Below are positions 1-9,041 of a stretch of DNA of 64,000 nt, one piece after another. Source of the stretch: Qiania dongpingensis. Lineage in GTDB: Bacteria; Bacillota; Clostridia; Lachnospirales; Lachnospiraceae. The notes below the pieces were generated by a model. That model saw only the letters and a program-made list of their open reading frames with translations, was not told the origin of the DNA and did no database searches. The DNA lies in contig NZ_CP060634.1 in NCBI RefSeq assembly GCF_014337195.1, forward strand, positions 1,984,001 to 2,048,000. The letters run 5' to 3'. The translations under genes and the position numbers were made by a program. The stretch's first letter is position 1. Each line of letters begins with the position of its first letter.

Positions 1-900
1 GTACACCGTCAGATTGACGCTGCCCTTCGGGAGGTCTCTGAAGTTTCAGAAGGGATAGAAGGGGTGACCGGCGTGGACAGGATATGCAGGACCGTGGTAA
101 GGCTGAACGGATATACAAATAAAAAGAACACACAGAAGATGCTGGTGAAGCAGGCGGAACTGAATGCCCTCCAAAATCAGATCAATCCCCATTTTTTGTA
201 TAATACCTTGGAGTGTATACGAGGGAAAGCCATGGTACAGGGGGCGGAGCAGATCGCCAATATGACAGAAGCCCTTTCCGCGTTTTTCCGCTACAGTATC
301 AGCATCCAGGAGAATCTTGTGACTCTGGAGCAGGAGCTACAAAATACGAAGAATTACTTCTTGATTCAAAAGTACCGGTTTGGGAACCGCTTTCACCTCC
401 GGATTTTCTTGGTGGAGGAATCGGAAGCGGGTGAATATCTGATGCCGAAGATGACCCTGCAGCCCATTGTAGAAAACGCGATTTTTCATGGGCTGGAAAA
501 AAGTGTTTCAGAGGGAGCGGTCACCATACGTGTGACGGCGACGGAAAAAAGGCTGATACTGGCAGTCCAGGACGATGGGATCGGAATTCCCGGACCGGTT
601 CTTAAGGAGATTCAGGAATCTCTGAACGGTCTTAAGAAAGACCGGGGGGAGGAAGGAATGCACAGCGGAATCGCTTTATCCAATATAAACGAAAGGATCC
701 ATCTCCATTTTGGATTCCGGTACGGTATCTCGATCAACAGTGAAGAAGGATTGGGAACGGAAATTACGATTACACTGCCGGCGGTAAAGAAAGCGGCCGG
801 CGGCGCGGGAGACAAACGGCGGATGGAAGAGACGCTCGGGAGGGACGGCTATGAGGCGGGAACTTTTGCGGATGGAGCACATCACGAAGACGCAATTTGA
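1..900 (+). CDS. Sensor histidine kinase, YesM/LytS type (5' end outside window)
   Basis: The frame is open from base 1, so the gene starts upstream; only the cytoplasmic kinase part is present (299 residues). With the first codon as residue 1, the phospho-acceptor box reads QINPHFLYN with His at about 64, the ATPase N box reads QPIVENAIFHGLE at about 154-166 and a G box DDGIGIP lies near 191. This is the His_kinase plus HATPase_c arrangement of the YesM/LytS family, membrane sensors that phosphorylate a response regulator, often for carbohydrate uptake. The 3' end overlaps the next gene by 50 bases, so the two are co-translated. The partner regulator is not in the window. The family call is firm; the signal sensed is unknown. 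Confidence 0.9.
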   Translation, partial: VHRQIDAALREVSEVSEGIEGVTGVDRICRTVVRLNGYTNKKNTQKMLVKQAELNALQNQINPHFLYNTLECIRGKAMVQGAEQIANMTEALSAFFRYSISIQENLVTLEQELQNTKNYFLIQKYRFGNRFHLRIFLVEESEAGEYLMPKMTLQPIVENAIFHGLEKSVSEGAVTIRVTATEKRLILAVQDDGIGIPGPVLKEIQESLNGLKKDRGEEGMHSGIALSNINERIHLHFGFRYGISINSEEGLGTEITITLPAVKKAAGGAGDKRRMEETLGRDGYEAGTFADGAHHEDAI

Positions 901-2323
901 TATCAAAATGCTGGATGACCTGACGCTGAACGTTTACAGCGGGGAGATATTAGGGGTATTAGGCCTGTCGGGTTCGGGAAAGACGCTGGTATCCCGTATT
1001 CTGGCCGGCAAAGATATTTCGTTCTCCGGCGACGTTTACGTTCAGGAAGAACCAGTTGAGGATTTCACGTCATTTATATGGAGGAAGGGGATTTTCTGTA
1101 TCTTGTCCGTAGACGGACTGGTGCAGGAGCTCTCCATCGCGGAGAATATATTCGTGATGCAGCCGGACGGGAGACCATATGAACGCGTCCGGACGAAAAA
1201 GATATGCAGGGAATCCCGGAAAATACTGGAATTCCTGCGCCTGGGGCATTTGAACCCACGGATTCCGGCTAAGAATCTTTCCCGATATGAGCAGTGTATG
1301 ATACAGGTGGCAAGGGCTTTGGTCGCCAAAGCGGAGCTGATTGTCATGGATACCATTTTTGAGGCTATGTCCCGTGAGGAACAGATAAAGCTGGAGCAGT
1401 CCATTTTTATGCTGCGGGACACCGGGATTGGATTTCTGATTACAAGCCGTTTCGGAGAATATCTGATTCCGGTATCGGACAGGATCGCCGTACTACGGGG
1501 CGGACATAATGTGAGGACCTTTTATCGGGAAGAGTTTTCCCAGGAGCGTCTTCTGCGGGTTATGCTGGGATTTCGCCATATTGATGCAGGCAATATGAAA
1601 GCAGAATCAGGACAAAAGGAGGTCCTGCGGTTTGAGAACACAGAACTTTACGGGCTGAAGGGATTTTCTCTTGCCATAAAGGAAGGAGAGGCGGTAGGCC
1701 TGTGGGAGCTTCAAAATGAGAGGAATATGGCATTATGCACGCTTTTGCTGGGAGAACAAAAGGGATACAGAGGGAAGATTTATTTGAAAGGAGAACCGTT
1801 CGTCCCCAGAGATATTCCCAGAGCAGTCAAAAGAGGAATCGGAGTCATCCGGAACGACCCGCTTAAAACGGGGCTGGTCCCTTCCATGACGGCGGCTGAC
1901 AACCTACTTATTCCTGCGGTCAGAAAAATCACAGGCGCAGTATTAAATAAAGGCATATATAAATTCATCAGATCAGAACATTCCGGCCTGCTGGAGGCTG
2001 ACATCATCAGGAGCAGGACGGAGGAGCTGGATATTTATGACCAGTACAGGATTCTGATGGAAAAGTGGGCTTTGGACCGGCCGGCTGTTCTTCTCTGTAT
2101 CAATCCTTGTATTACCAGCGATGTGGTGAGCAATCACATTATTTTTGAATATATGAACCGGATGAGGAAGAACGGGAGCGGAATCCTCACCGCATCCTCC
2201 AATCTGAATTATATGATGACCATATGCAGCCGGATCGTCGTCTTTTACGGGGAATCCTCCTGGCTTGAGTTTTCCAGAGACGAGTTCAGCCTCATCGACA
2301 GCGTATTAGAATCCTTCCATTGA
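851..2323 (+). CDS. Degenerate tandem ABC ATPase, sugar-transporter (RbsA/MglA) type
   Basis: A 490-residue protein with two ABC domains, as in monosaccharide importer ATPases (about 500 residues). The ATG at 851 has a GGGAGG site 8 bases upstream; an internal ATG at 872 is a second option. The N-terminal half has an intact Walker A (GLSGSGKT, 38-45) but a weak signature (LSRYEQ, about 143) and a Walker B running LIVMDTIF, lacking the usual catalytic Glu. In the C-terminal half the P-loop position reads GLWELQNERN and no LSGGQ motif is visible. It is translationally coupled to the upstream sensor kinase, and no permease or binding protein is visible here. It may be a low-activity or regulatory ATPase rather than a transport motor; that is inference. 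Confidence 0.75.
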   Translation: MRRELLRMEHITKTQFDIKMLDDLTLNVYSGEILGVLGLSGSGKTLVSRILAGKDISFSGDVYVQEEPVEDFTSFIWRKGIFCILSVDGLVQELSIAENIFVMQPDGRPYERVRTKKICRESRKILEFLRLGHLNPRIPAKNLSRYEQCMIQVARALVAKAELIVMDTIFEAMSREEQIKLEQSIFMLRDTGIGFLITSRFGEYLIPVSDRIAVLRGGHNVRTFYREEFSQERLLRVMLGFRHIDAGNMKAESGQKEVLRFENTELYGLKGFSLAIKEGEAVGLWELQNERNMALCTLLLGEQKGYRGKIYLKGEPFVPRDIPRAVKRGIGVIRNDPLKTGLVPSMTAADNLLIPAVRKITGAVLNKGIYKFIRSEHSGLLEADIIRSRTEELDIYDQYRILMEKWALDRPAVLLCINPCITSDVVSNHIIFEYMNRMRKNGSGILTASSNLNYMMTICSRIVVFYGESSWLEFSRDEFSLIDSVLESFH

Positions 2324-2348
2324 ATCGGTTTTCCGGAATATAACGTTC

Positions 2349-2377
2349 TTGTAAAGCTTGGGTAATGATGTTATAAT
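2349..2377 (+). promoter_or_regulatory. Sigma-A type promoter of the gdpP-rplI-dnaB operon
   Basis: TTGTAA (2349-2354), a 17-base spacer and a perfect TATAAT (2372-2377), about 57 bases before the gdpP start codon. Confidence 0.65.
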
Positions 2378-2433
2378 ATACACCAGCATATTTCGGGCAC
2401 TGGACATGACCGGAGTAGTTGAAGGAGAGTTCT

Positions 2434-4470
2434 ATGAAAAACGATATGAAACTGAAAGGGCGGCTTCAGGGATTCTTAAACTGGCCATTATATATGGGAG
2501 CTCTGGTCATTATCATGACCGTTACGGCCTATGCTTTCAGCATAAAGGCGGGACTTATCTGCACGGTCCCGGCTGTGGTCTACTGCGGCGTCGCCCTGTG
2601 GTTCTATTTTGTGAAGCGCCCCATGATCATGCGGGAGCTTTTGCTTTTCGCCGTGGACCACGCGCAGATCCAAAAGCAGCTTCTGGCGGATCTGGACGTA
2701 CCGTATGCGCTGCTGGATGAGCAGGGTAAGGTCCTGTGGATCAACAATGCCTTTGGTGAGATCATCCGGAAGGATAAGAGCTGGCACAAAAAGATCACAG
2801 ATCTTTTCCCGGACGCGGGAATACAGCCCAATTCTCCCTTTGAAGAGGAGATGATCTATGACGTCTCCTATGAGAACCGGTATTATAGACTTCATCTGAA
2901 GAATATTTATATGACAGAGGATACTTCTCCGGAAGAAGAGGATGGGTTTAAGGTAGGACTGATCGCGGCATACCTGTTTGACGAGACGGAAAAGATCCAG
3001 TTCCAGCAGGAGATTGAAAATCAAAAGCTGGTGGCCGGCCTTATCTATCTCGACAATTACGACGAGGCGCTTGAGAGCATCGAGGAGGTCCGCCGTTCGC
3101 TGCTCATTGCCCTCATAGACCGGAAGATCAACAAATACATCAACAGTATGGGCGGCATTGTAAAGAAGATTGAAAAGGATAAATACTTTGTCATCATAAA
3201 GAACCAGTATATGGAAAATCTGAAATCCGCCAGATTCTCCCTGCTGGAGGATGTGAAGACCGTCAATATTGGCAACGATATGGCCGTAACGCTGAGCATC
3301 GGCCTCGGGATGGGCGGCGGAAGCTATATCCAGAATTATGAGTACGCGAGGACCGCCATCGACATGGCCCTTGGCCGGGGAGGCGACCAGGCGGTCGTCA
3401 AGGACGGCGAAACCATAAACTATTATGGAGGAAAATCCCAATCCCAGGAAAAGAATACCCGCGTGAAGGCCCGCGTGAAAGCCCACGCTCTCAGAGAACT
3501 GATTGAAACCAGGGAGCAGGTTTTTATCATGGGACACAAGATAGGCGATGTGGATTCCCTGGGCGCCGGCATCGGCATTTACCGGGCGTGCAATGAGCTT
3601 AATAAAAAGGCGCATATCGTGCTGGATGACATCACATCATCGGTCCGCCCCATTCTGGAAAGGTTTATCAATAATCCGGATTATCCGGAGGACATGTTCA
3701 TCAAGGGAGACAAAGCTATTGAACAGGCCGATGACAATTCTCTTTTGGTCGTCGTGGATGTGAACAGGACTAATTTTACAGAGTGCTCTCCTCTTTTGGA
3801 TATCATACCGACCATTGTGGTATTGGATCATCACAGGCAGACGAGGGAGAGCATCACCAATGCGGTCCTTTCCTATGTGGAGCCTTATGCTTCCTCCACT
3901 TGCGAGATGGTTGCGGAGGTCCTTCAGTATATCGGAGATAATGTGAGAATCCGCCAGGCGGAAGCAGACGCCATGTATGCGGGAATCGTGATCGATACCA
4001 ATAATTTTATGAACAAGACCGGGGTCAGGACCTTTGAGGCCGCCGCTTTCCTGCGCAGGAACGGCGCCGACGTGACAAGGGTCCGGAAGATGTTCCGCGA
4101 CAGTATGCAGGACTACAAGGCAAAGGCAGAGGCCGTCCGCCATGCCGAGGTATTTGAGGAGGCGTTTGCCATAAGCATCTGCCCTGGAGATAATATTGAG
4201 AGCCCTACGATCATTGGGGCTCAGGCGGCCAACGAGCTTCTGGACATCGTCGGCATCAAGGCGTCGGTGGTGCTCACAGAATTTCAGGATAAAATCTATC
4301 TCAGCGCCCGTTCCATTGACGAGGTGAACGTCCAGATCATCATGGAAAAGCTGGGAGGAGGCGGTCATATGAGCGTGGCGGGAGCGCAGCTTACTGACTG
4401 TACCATGGAGCAGGCGGTGGAAAAAGTAAAAGCGACCATTAAACAAATGCTGGATGAAGGAGAGTTATAA
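2434..4470 (+). CDS. gdpP: Cyclic-di-AMP phosphodiesterase GdpP (DHH/DHHA1 family)
   Basis: A 678-residue membrane phosphodiesterase that hydrolyses c-di-AMP and so influences potassium, osmotic and cell-wall homeostasis. Two membrane segments lie at about 12-58, followed by a PAS-like region (about 75-175), a degenerate GGDEF-like region (about 185-325) and the catalytic DHH-DHHA1 part. In the latter, MGHKIGDVDS (about 366), VVLDHHRQT (about 462) and GGGGHMSVAG (about 640) supply the metal- and phosphate-binding residues. Length and order match GdpP (about 650-680). The ATG at 2434 is chosen because GAAGGAG lies 6 bases upstream; an upstream TTG would overlap that site. rplI follows immediately, the usual Bacillota order. 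Confidence 0.95.
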   Translation: MKNDMKLKGRLQGFLNWPLYMGALVIIMTVTAYAFSIKAGLICTVPAVVYCGVALWFYFVKRPMIMRELLLFAVDHAQIQKQLLADLDVPYALLDEQGKVLWINNAFGEIIRKDKSWHKKITDLFPDAGIQPNSPFEEEMIYDVSYENRYYRLHLKNIYMTEDTSPEEEDGFKVGLIAAYLFDETEKIQFQQEIENQKLVAGLIYLDNYDEALESIEEVRRSLLIALIDRKINKYINSMGGIVKKIEKDKYFVIIKNQYMENLKSARFSLLEDVKTVNIGNDMAVTLSIGLGMGGGSYIQNYEYARTAIDMALGRGGDQAVVKDGETINYYGGKSQSQEKNTRVKARVKAHALRELIETREQVFIMGHKIGDVDSLGAGIGIYRACNELNKKAHIVLDDITSSVRPILERFINNPDYPEDMFIKGDKAIEQADDNSLLVVVDVNRTNFTECSPLLDIIPTIVVLDHHRQTRESITNAVLSYVEPYASSTCEMVAEVLQYIGDNVRIRQAEADAMYAGIVIDTNNFMNKTGVRTFEAAAFLRRNGADVTRVRKMFRDSMQDYKAKAEAVRHAEVFEEAFAISICPGDNIESPTIIGAQAANELLDIVGIKASVVLTEFQDKIYLSARSIDEVNVQIIMEKLGGGGHMSVAGAQLTDCTMEQAVEKVKATIKQMLDEGEL

Positions 4471-4917
4471 ATGGAAGTAGTATTAATGGAGGATGTAAAG
4501 GCTCTTGGAAAAAAGGGCCAGATTGTAAAGGTGAACGACGGATACGCAAGAAACTATATCCTGCCGAAAAAACTTGGCGTGGAAGCGACTGCAAAGAATC
4601 TGAATGATCTGAAGCTGAAGCAGGCCCACGATGAAAAAATGGCCCAGGAGCAGCTGGAGGCGGCCAGATCGTTCGCGGCCAGGCTGGAAAGCTGTACCGT
4701 GGAGCTGGCAGTGAAGTCCGGCGAGGGAGGGAAGGTGTTCGGTTCCGTTTCCTCAAAGGAGATCGTGGCTGCGGCAAAGGAGCAGCTTGACATGGAGCTG
4801 GATAAGAAAAAGATCCAGATTCAGGAGCCCATTAAAACTTTAGGGACCCATGAGATCTTGATCAGGCTTCACAAAGATGTGACGGCGAAGCTTAAAGTAC
4901 ATGTGACGGAAAAATAA
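4471..4917 (+). CDS. rplI: 50S ribosomal protein L9
   Basis: A 148-residue protein of typical L9 length and layout. The N-terminal 23S-rRNA-binding part starts [16 protein letters not shown] and includes [12 protein letters not shown]; it is followed by a long connecting helix (about 40-75) and a C-terminal globular domain. It begins directly after the gdpP stop codon, and its ribosome binding site (GAAGGAG) lies inside the gdpP 3' end, so expression should be coupled to gdpP. Confidence 0.97.
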   Translation: MEVVLMEDVKALGKKGQIVKVNDGYARNYILPKKLGVEATAKNLNDLKLKQAHDEKMAQEQLEAARSFAARLESCTVELAVKSGEGGKVFGSVSSKEIVAAAKEQLDMELDKKKIQIQEPIKTLGTHEILIRLHKDVTAKLKVHVTEK

Positions 4918-4948
4918 AGGCGGATGGATTTACGGCAAGGAGGATTCT

Positions 4949-6280
4949 ATGGACGAGGCGCTGATTAAGCGGATACTGCCTCATAGCATTGAGGCAGAGC
5001 AGTCGGTAATAGGGTCTATGCTCATGGACAGAGACGCCATAATCACGGCGACGGAGACTATCCGGAGCGATGATTTCTATGACAGACGATATGGCGTCAT
5101 GTTTGAAGCCATGGTGGAATTATATACAGAGGGAAAGCCGGTCGATCTGGTCACTCTCCAGGACCGCCTGCGGGAAAAGGATGTGCCGCCGGAAATCAGC
5201 AGCCTGGAGTTCGTACGCGATCTGGTCACGGCTGTACCCACTTCGGCCAATGTCCGCCAGTACGCCCGCATTGTTTACGAAAAGTCGGTTCTCAGGCGGC
5301 TGATACGGGTGAATGAGGAGATTGCCAATGAATGTTACGGCGGAAAAGAACAGCTGGACGTCATTCTGGAGGAAACGGAGAAAAAGGTCTTTGACCTGCT
5401 GAAGGACCGGGGAGGCGGAGATTTCACACCCATCAAGCAGATTGCTCTGAACACGCTGGAGAAGATTGAAAAGGCGTCTCAGAATAAAAGCGCCATCACT
5501 GGTATCCCTACTGGTTTTACGGATCTGGATTATAAATTATCCGGCCTCCAGCCGTCGGATCTGGTCCTGGTGGCAGCCCGGCCGTCCATGGGAAAGACTG
5601 CCTTTGTGCTGAACATTGCTCAGCATGTGGCACTGAGAAAAAATTATACGACTGCGGTCTTCAGTCTGGAAATGTCGAAGGAACAGCTGATGAATCGTCT
5701 GTTCTCCATGGAATCCAGGGTGGATTCCCAGGCTCTCCGGACAGGAAATCTTTCGGATTCTGATTGGGACAAGCTGGTGGAAAGCGTCGGCGTGATCGGG
5801 AATTCCAAGCTGATCATTGACGATACGCCGGGTATCACCGTATCGGAGATGCGTTCCAAATGCAGGAAATTCAAGCTGGAGTTTGGCTTGGATCTGATTA
5901 TCATTGACTATCTGCAGCTGATGTCAGGCGGAAAACGGGCCTCGGATAACCGGCAGCAGGAAATCTCAGAGATCTCCCGTTCGCTGAAAGCCCTGGCCAG
6001 AGAGGTTGGAGCCCCCGTCATCGCCCTGTCTCAGCTGTCCCGCGCGGTGGAGAGCAGGACGGATAAACGCCCGATGCTTTCGGATCTCCGTGAATCGGGA
6101 GCGATCGAGCAGGATGCCGACGTGGTAATGTTCATATACCGGGATGACTACTATAACAAGGATACGGAAAATCCCAATATCGCGGAGATCATCATAGCCA
6201 AACAGAGAAACGGCCCCACGGGAACGGTGAACCTGGTATGGCTGCCGGATTACACGAAGTTTGTAAATATGGAAAAATAG
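4949..6280 (+). CDS. dnaB: Replicative DNA helicase DnaB
   Basis: A 443-residue hexameric 5'-3' helicase that unwinds DNA at the fork. The N-terminal DnaB domain (starting IEAEQSVIGSMLMDRDA) occupies about 10-115, and the RecA-like ATPase fills the C-terminal half with Walker A RPSMGKT (about 210-216), Walker B DLIIIDYLQLM and an arginine-rich DNA-binding/finger stretch after SQLSRAVE. AAGGAGG precedes the ATG. It is third in the gdpP-rplI-dnaB operon, an arrangement common in Bacillota. No intein is present. Confidence 0.97.
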   Translation: MDEALIKRILPHSIEAEQSVIGSMLMDRDAIITATETIRSDDFYDRRYGVMFEAMVELYTEGKPVDLVTLQDRLREKDVPPEISSLEFVRDLVTAVPTSANVRQYARIVYEKSVLRRLIRVNEEIANECYGGKEQLDVILEETEKKVFDLLKDRGGGDFTPIKQIALNTLEKIEKASQNKSAITGIPTGFTDLDYKLSGLQPSDLVLVAARPSMGKTAFVLNIAQHVALRKNYTTAVFSLEMSKEQLMNRLFSMESRVDSQALRTGNLSDSDWDKLVESVGVIGNSKLIIDDTPGITVSEMRSKCRKFKLEFGLDLIIIDYLQLMSGGKRASDNRQQEISEISRSLKALAREVGAPVIALSQLSRAVESRTDKRPMLSDLRESGAIEQDADVVMFIYRDDYYNKDTENPNIAEIIIAKQRNGPTGTVNLVWLPDYTKFVNMEK

Positions 6281-6300
6281 CGTGGAATATGGAGAGAGAT

Positions 6301-6912
6301 ATGGCAAAGGCGGTATGGAAGCCGGGGAATTTTATTTATCCGGTGCCGGCAGTTCTGGTCAGCTGCCAGGATGGGGAAGGAAGGCGGAACTTGTTCACGG
6401 CCGCGTGGACCGGGACTGTCTGCACCAATCCTCCCATGGCTTATGTTTCTGTGAGGCCGGAGCGCTATTCCTATCACATGCTGCGGGAAACGGGAGCGTT
6501 TGTGATAAATCTGACGACAGAACCCATGGCAAGAGCAGTGGATTACTGCGGAGTAAAGAGCGGACGGGATGTGGACAAATGGAAAGAGACCGGACTTACG
6601 CCGGCCGCCGCTTCCGTGGTAAAAGCGCCTCTGGTCCTGGAATGTCCCGTGAATGTGGAGTGCCGGGTGACAGAGGTTAAGGAGCTGGGGTCTCATCATA
6701 TGTTTTTGGCTGAGGTGAAAGCCATTCAGGTTGACGAAGGATATTTGGATGAGAAGGGGAAGTTCTGGCTCCGGAAAGCGAAGCCTCTGGCCTATTCTCA
6801 CGGCACATATTATGGGCTGTCGGAGGCGTTGGGTACGTTTGGTTACAGTATTCGAAAAAATACGACAAGGCCGGCTGAAAATAAGAAAAAATTCAAGGGG
6901 AAAACGGTTTAA
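6301..6912 (+). CDS. Flavin reductase family (FMN-binding split-barrel) protein
   Basis: A 203-residue flavoprotein of the flavin reductase-like/DIM6-NTAB family, which binds FMN and reduces flavins or small substrates with NAD(P)H. Family-type segments include FTAAWTGTVCTNPPM, where the flavin-binding strand lies, VSVRPERYSYHML and a C-terminal LAYSHGTYYGLSE. The ATG at 6301 is preferred because GGAG sits 6 bases upstream; an in-frame ATG at 6289 has a poorer site. It starts 20 bases after dnaB, so it is probably read through from the dnaB operon. The physiological substrate is unknown. Confidence 0.8.
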   Translation: MAKAVWKPGNFIYPVPAVLVSCQDGEGRRNLFTAAWTGTVCTNPPMAYVSVRPERYSYHMLRETGAFVINLTTEPMARAVDYCGVKSGRDVDKWKETGLTPAAASVVKAPLVLECPVNVECRVTEVKELGSHHMFLAEVKAIQVDEGYLDEKGKFWLRKAKPLAYSHGTYYGLSEALGTFGYSIRKNTTRPAENKKKFKGKTV

Positions 6913-6917
6913 AGCCG

Positions 6918-6945
6918 TTGCAAATCAGCATAGTTTTGATATAAT
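6918..6945 (+). promoter_or_regulatory. Promoter before the MerR-type gene
   Basis: TTGCAA (6918-6923), a 16-base spacer and TATAAT (6940-6945), ending 34 bases before the proposed TTG start. Confidence 0.6.
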
Positions 6946-6979
6946 GGGCTTATTCGAACCGAAAGGAGTTTCATGAGAA

Positions 6980-7828
6980 TTGGCCCATTACTTGATTTCT
7001 GAAGCCTCACGCAGATTAAATGTGGAGGCTCATGTGTTACGATATTGGGAGGAAGAGTTAAAGCTTGAGATACCGAGGAACGAGTTAGGTCATCGTTATT
7101 ATACGGAGAAGCAGCTTGCGCTGTTTCAGAGGATAAAGGAATTAAAAGAACTTGGATACCAGCTAAAGGCTATCAGAACTAGTCTGAACCAAGAGGAAGG
7201 ACTTGAACTGAAGGCGGATGAGGCTGGATTTTTATTGGAAGAAGACAGGGAGCATCCGGTAAAAGCCTCGGCAGGAGTCCTGGAAGAAAAGACGGAGCAT
7301 GCCAGCCTGGACGAAATGGACCAAGAGGGCGCCGGCACGGAGGAGGTACATAGCCGCCAGAAGGACAAGCCCGCAGAGGCCCGCTTTAAGGTGCTGGATG
7401 GGGAAGGCCATGGGAAAGCTTCCGAGAACGGCGGGACAGACGCTGAGGTCAAGACGGACAAGCAGGATGGGCAAAGCGGCACAGAGCTGTCCGTTTCTGA
7501 GAGTGACGTACAGAGAGGGCTGACCGCATCTCCGGAAAAGATGGAGCAGTTCCAGGCGATCATGACAGATGTGCTGACGGAAGCGCTCCGGCGGAACAGT
7601 TCCAGCTTTTCAGATGCAGTGAGCGGACAGGTTTCGGAAAAAGTTGTCAAAGAAATGAATTTTTTGATGCGGGACCGGGAGGAGCGGGAGGAAGAAAGAT
7701 ACCGAAAGCTGGATGAGACCATCCGGGCCTGCCAGAGAGTCCAGAAGCAGAAGAATGAAGCGGCGGCCACTAAGGTGCCCGTCCGGAAGCTGAAAAAAAG
7801 AAGATTTGGCAGAAGAAAAGAGAAATAA
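6980..7828 (+). CDS. MerR-family HTH protein with long acidic linker
   Basis: A 282-residue cytoplasmic protein. Residues 1-70 form a MerR winged-helix domain (YLISEASRRLNVEAHVLRYW, then GHRYYTEKQLALFQRIKELK). About 75-185 is Glu/Asp/Lys-rich, probably disordered, and the C-terminal third contains a probable coiled coil (about 210-255) and a very basic tail (KLKKRRFGRRKEK). The TTG at 6980 is the only plausible start: a stop at 6974-6976 closes the frame upstream, and GAAAGGAG lies about 12 bases before it. A 9-codon frame (ATG 6973 to TGA 7002) overlaps the start. RacA-like chromosome-binding proteins share this MerR-plus-coiled-coil plan, but the target is unknown. Confidence 0.75.
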   Translation: MAHYLISEASRRLNVEAHVLRYWEEELKLEIPRNELGHRYYTEKQLALFQRIKELKELGYQLKAIRTSLNQEEGLELKADEAGFLLEEDREHPVKASAGVLEEKTEHASLDEMDQEGAGTEEVHSRQKDKPAEARFKVLDGEGHGKASENGGTDAEVKTDKQDGQSGTELSVSESDVQRGLTASPEKMEQFQAIMTDVLTEALRRNSSSFSDAVSGQVSEKVVKEMNFLMRDREEREEERYRKLDETIRACQRVQKQKNEAAATKVPVRKLKKRRFGRRKEK

Positions 7829-7830
7829 AA

Positions 7831-7890
7831 GAAGGCCCTTAACGCGAAGGCAGCGAAAGACTGCCGGTGCGGGAGGGCCTCATTTTTCTT
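7831..7890. terminator. Convergent intrinsic terminator
   Basis: Outer stem AGGCCCT/AGGGCCT with an inner GGCAG/CTGCC stem, followed by a T run on the plus strand and an A-rich flank on the other side. It lies between convergent genes (the MerR-type gene and D-lactate dehydrogenase) and can serve both. Confidence 0.8.
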
Positions 7891-7902
7891 ACAAGATATT
7901 GT

Positions 7903-8892
7903 TTATTTTACTTCATTTCCTTTGCTGATATTTCCTTTTTCAAAGGAATCCGCATTGGACAGGGTAGTCGCGGCGATTGCCTCCAGGGCTTCCTCTGTGA
8001 AAAATCCCTGATGGGAGGTTATGATCACGTTGGGGAAAGAAAGGAGACGGGCAGTGGTAGAGTGTTCGAGTATCTCATCCGAACGGTCCTCGAAAACGTT
8101 TCGTGTTTCTTCTTCATAGACATCCAGCCCGACACCGAAAAATTTACGTGCGCGGATGCCGAGGATCAGATCATCTGTTTTAATAAGTCCGCCCCTGGAG
8201 GTGTTGATCAGGATCACCCCGTCTTTCATTTTGGCGATAGTGTCCTTATTGATCAGATGATAAGTATTATCCATCAAAGGGCAGTGGAGGGAAACCAGGT
8301 CGCTGGAAGCCAGCAGCTCGTCCAGGTCCACATAGGTCACGAAATCCAGGTCCGGATTCTGATAAACGTCATAGGCGATCACCTTCATACCAAAGCCCCG
8401 GCAGATTTTGGCCATGGCCGCGCCGATTTTTCCGGTGCCGATGATGCCGGCAGTTTTCTGGTGAAAGTTAGACCCCATGAGTCCGGCCAGGCTGAAGTTG
8501 TTTTCACGTACTTTGATATAAGCCTTGTGAAGATGCCGGTTTACAGCCAGGGCCAGAGCCATCGCGTGCTCGGCGACCGCTTCCGGAGAATAGCCGGGGA
8601 CTCTCAGTATCGTCATGCCATAGCTTTTAGCGGCTTCCAGGTCAACATTGTTAAAGCCGGCGCAGCGCATGAGAAGAAGTCTGACGTGGCAGGAGTTCAG
8701 TACATCCAGCGCAGGCTTGCTCAGATCAGAGTTCACAAAGGCGCAGACCGCGTCGTAATCCCTGGCGAGAGCGGCCGTCTGGGGCGACAGATCTGTTTCC
8801 AGGTAATCAATCTGAATATTGGGATAATGGACGAGCTGATGCTCAAAGGTCTCTTTGTCATAAATTTTCGTGTCGTAAAATAGAATCTTCAT
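7903..8892 (-). CDS. ldhA: D-lactate dehydrogenase (2-hydroxyacid dehydrogenase family)
   Basis: A 329-residue NAD-dependent dehydrogenase reducing pyruvate to D-lactate in fermentation. The Rossmann motif is GIIGTGKIGAAMAK (about 147-160). The catalytic Arg lies in INTSRGGLI (about 235), the Glu follows in the DVYEEE segment, and the catalytic His is in TSHQGFFT (about 296). The length is standard. The RBS is GGAGGACAAACC before the ATG. A single-gene transcription unit with its own promoter and a shared convergent terminator. A related 2-hydroxyacid substrate cannot be excluded. Confidence 0.9.
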   Translation of the reverse strand: MKILFYDTKIYDKETFEHQLVHYPNIQIDYLETDLSPQTAALARDYDAVCAFVNSDLSKPALDVLNSCHVRLLLMRCAGFNNVDLEAAKSYGMTILRVPGYSPEAVAEHAMALALAVNRHLHKAYIKVRENNFSLAGLMGSNFHQKTAGIIGTGKIGAAMAKICRGFGMKVIAYDVYQNPDLDFVTYVDLDELLASSDLVSLHCPLMDNTYHLINKDTIAKMKDGVILINTSRGGLIKTDDLILGIRARKFFGVGLDVYEEETRNVFEDRSDEILEHSTTARLLSFPNVIITSHQGFFTEEALEAIAATTLSNADSFEKGNISKGNEVK

Positions 8893-8942
8893 GGTTTGTC
8901 CTCCTATTGTTGCCGTGTCTGTAATTCTACGCTACTACTAGT

Positions 8943-8970
8943 ATTATACAAAAAGAACGCCTGTATACAA
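8943..8970 (-). promoter_or_regulatory. Promoter of D-lactate dehydrogenase
   Basis: On the minus strand TTGTAT (8970-8965), a 16-base spacer and TATAAT (8948-8943), about 50 bases upstream of the start codon. Confidence 0.55.
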
Positions 8971-9041
8971 GAGGAAAAAGAAACAGCCGGCAATAGCCGG
9001 CTGGATTCTTTTCATGTACGTATACGCTTTATGTGAATTGA

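Noticed and set aside
2488-3615. A 375-codon minus-strand frame opposite gdpP.
   Set aside because: Shadow of gdpP; codon bias of the sense gene produces the opening.
7867-8883. A 338-codon plus-strand frame opposite D-lactate dehydrogenase.
   Set aside because: It lies wholly antisense to a well-supported gene and has no recognisable domain or ribosome site.
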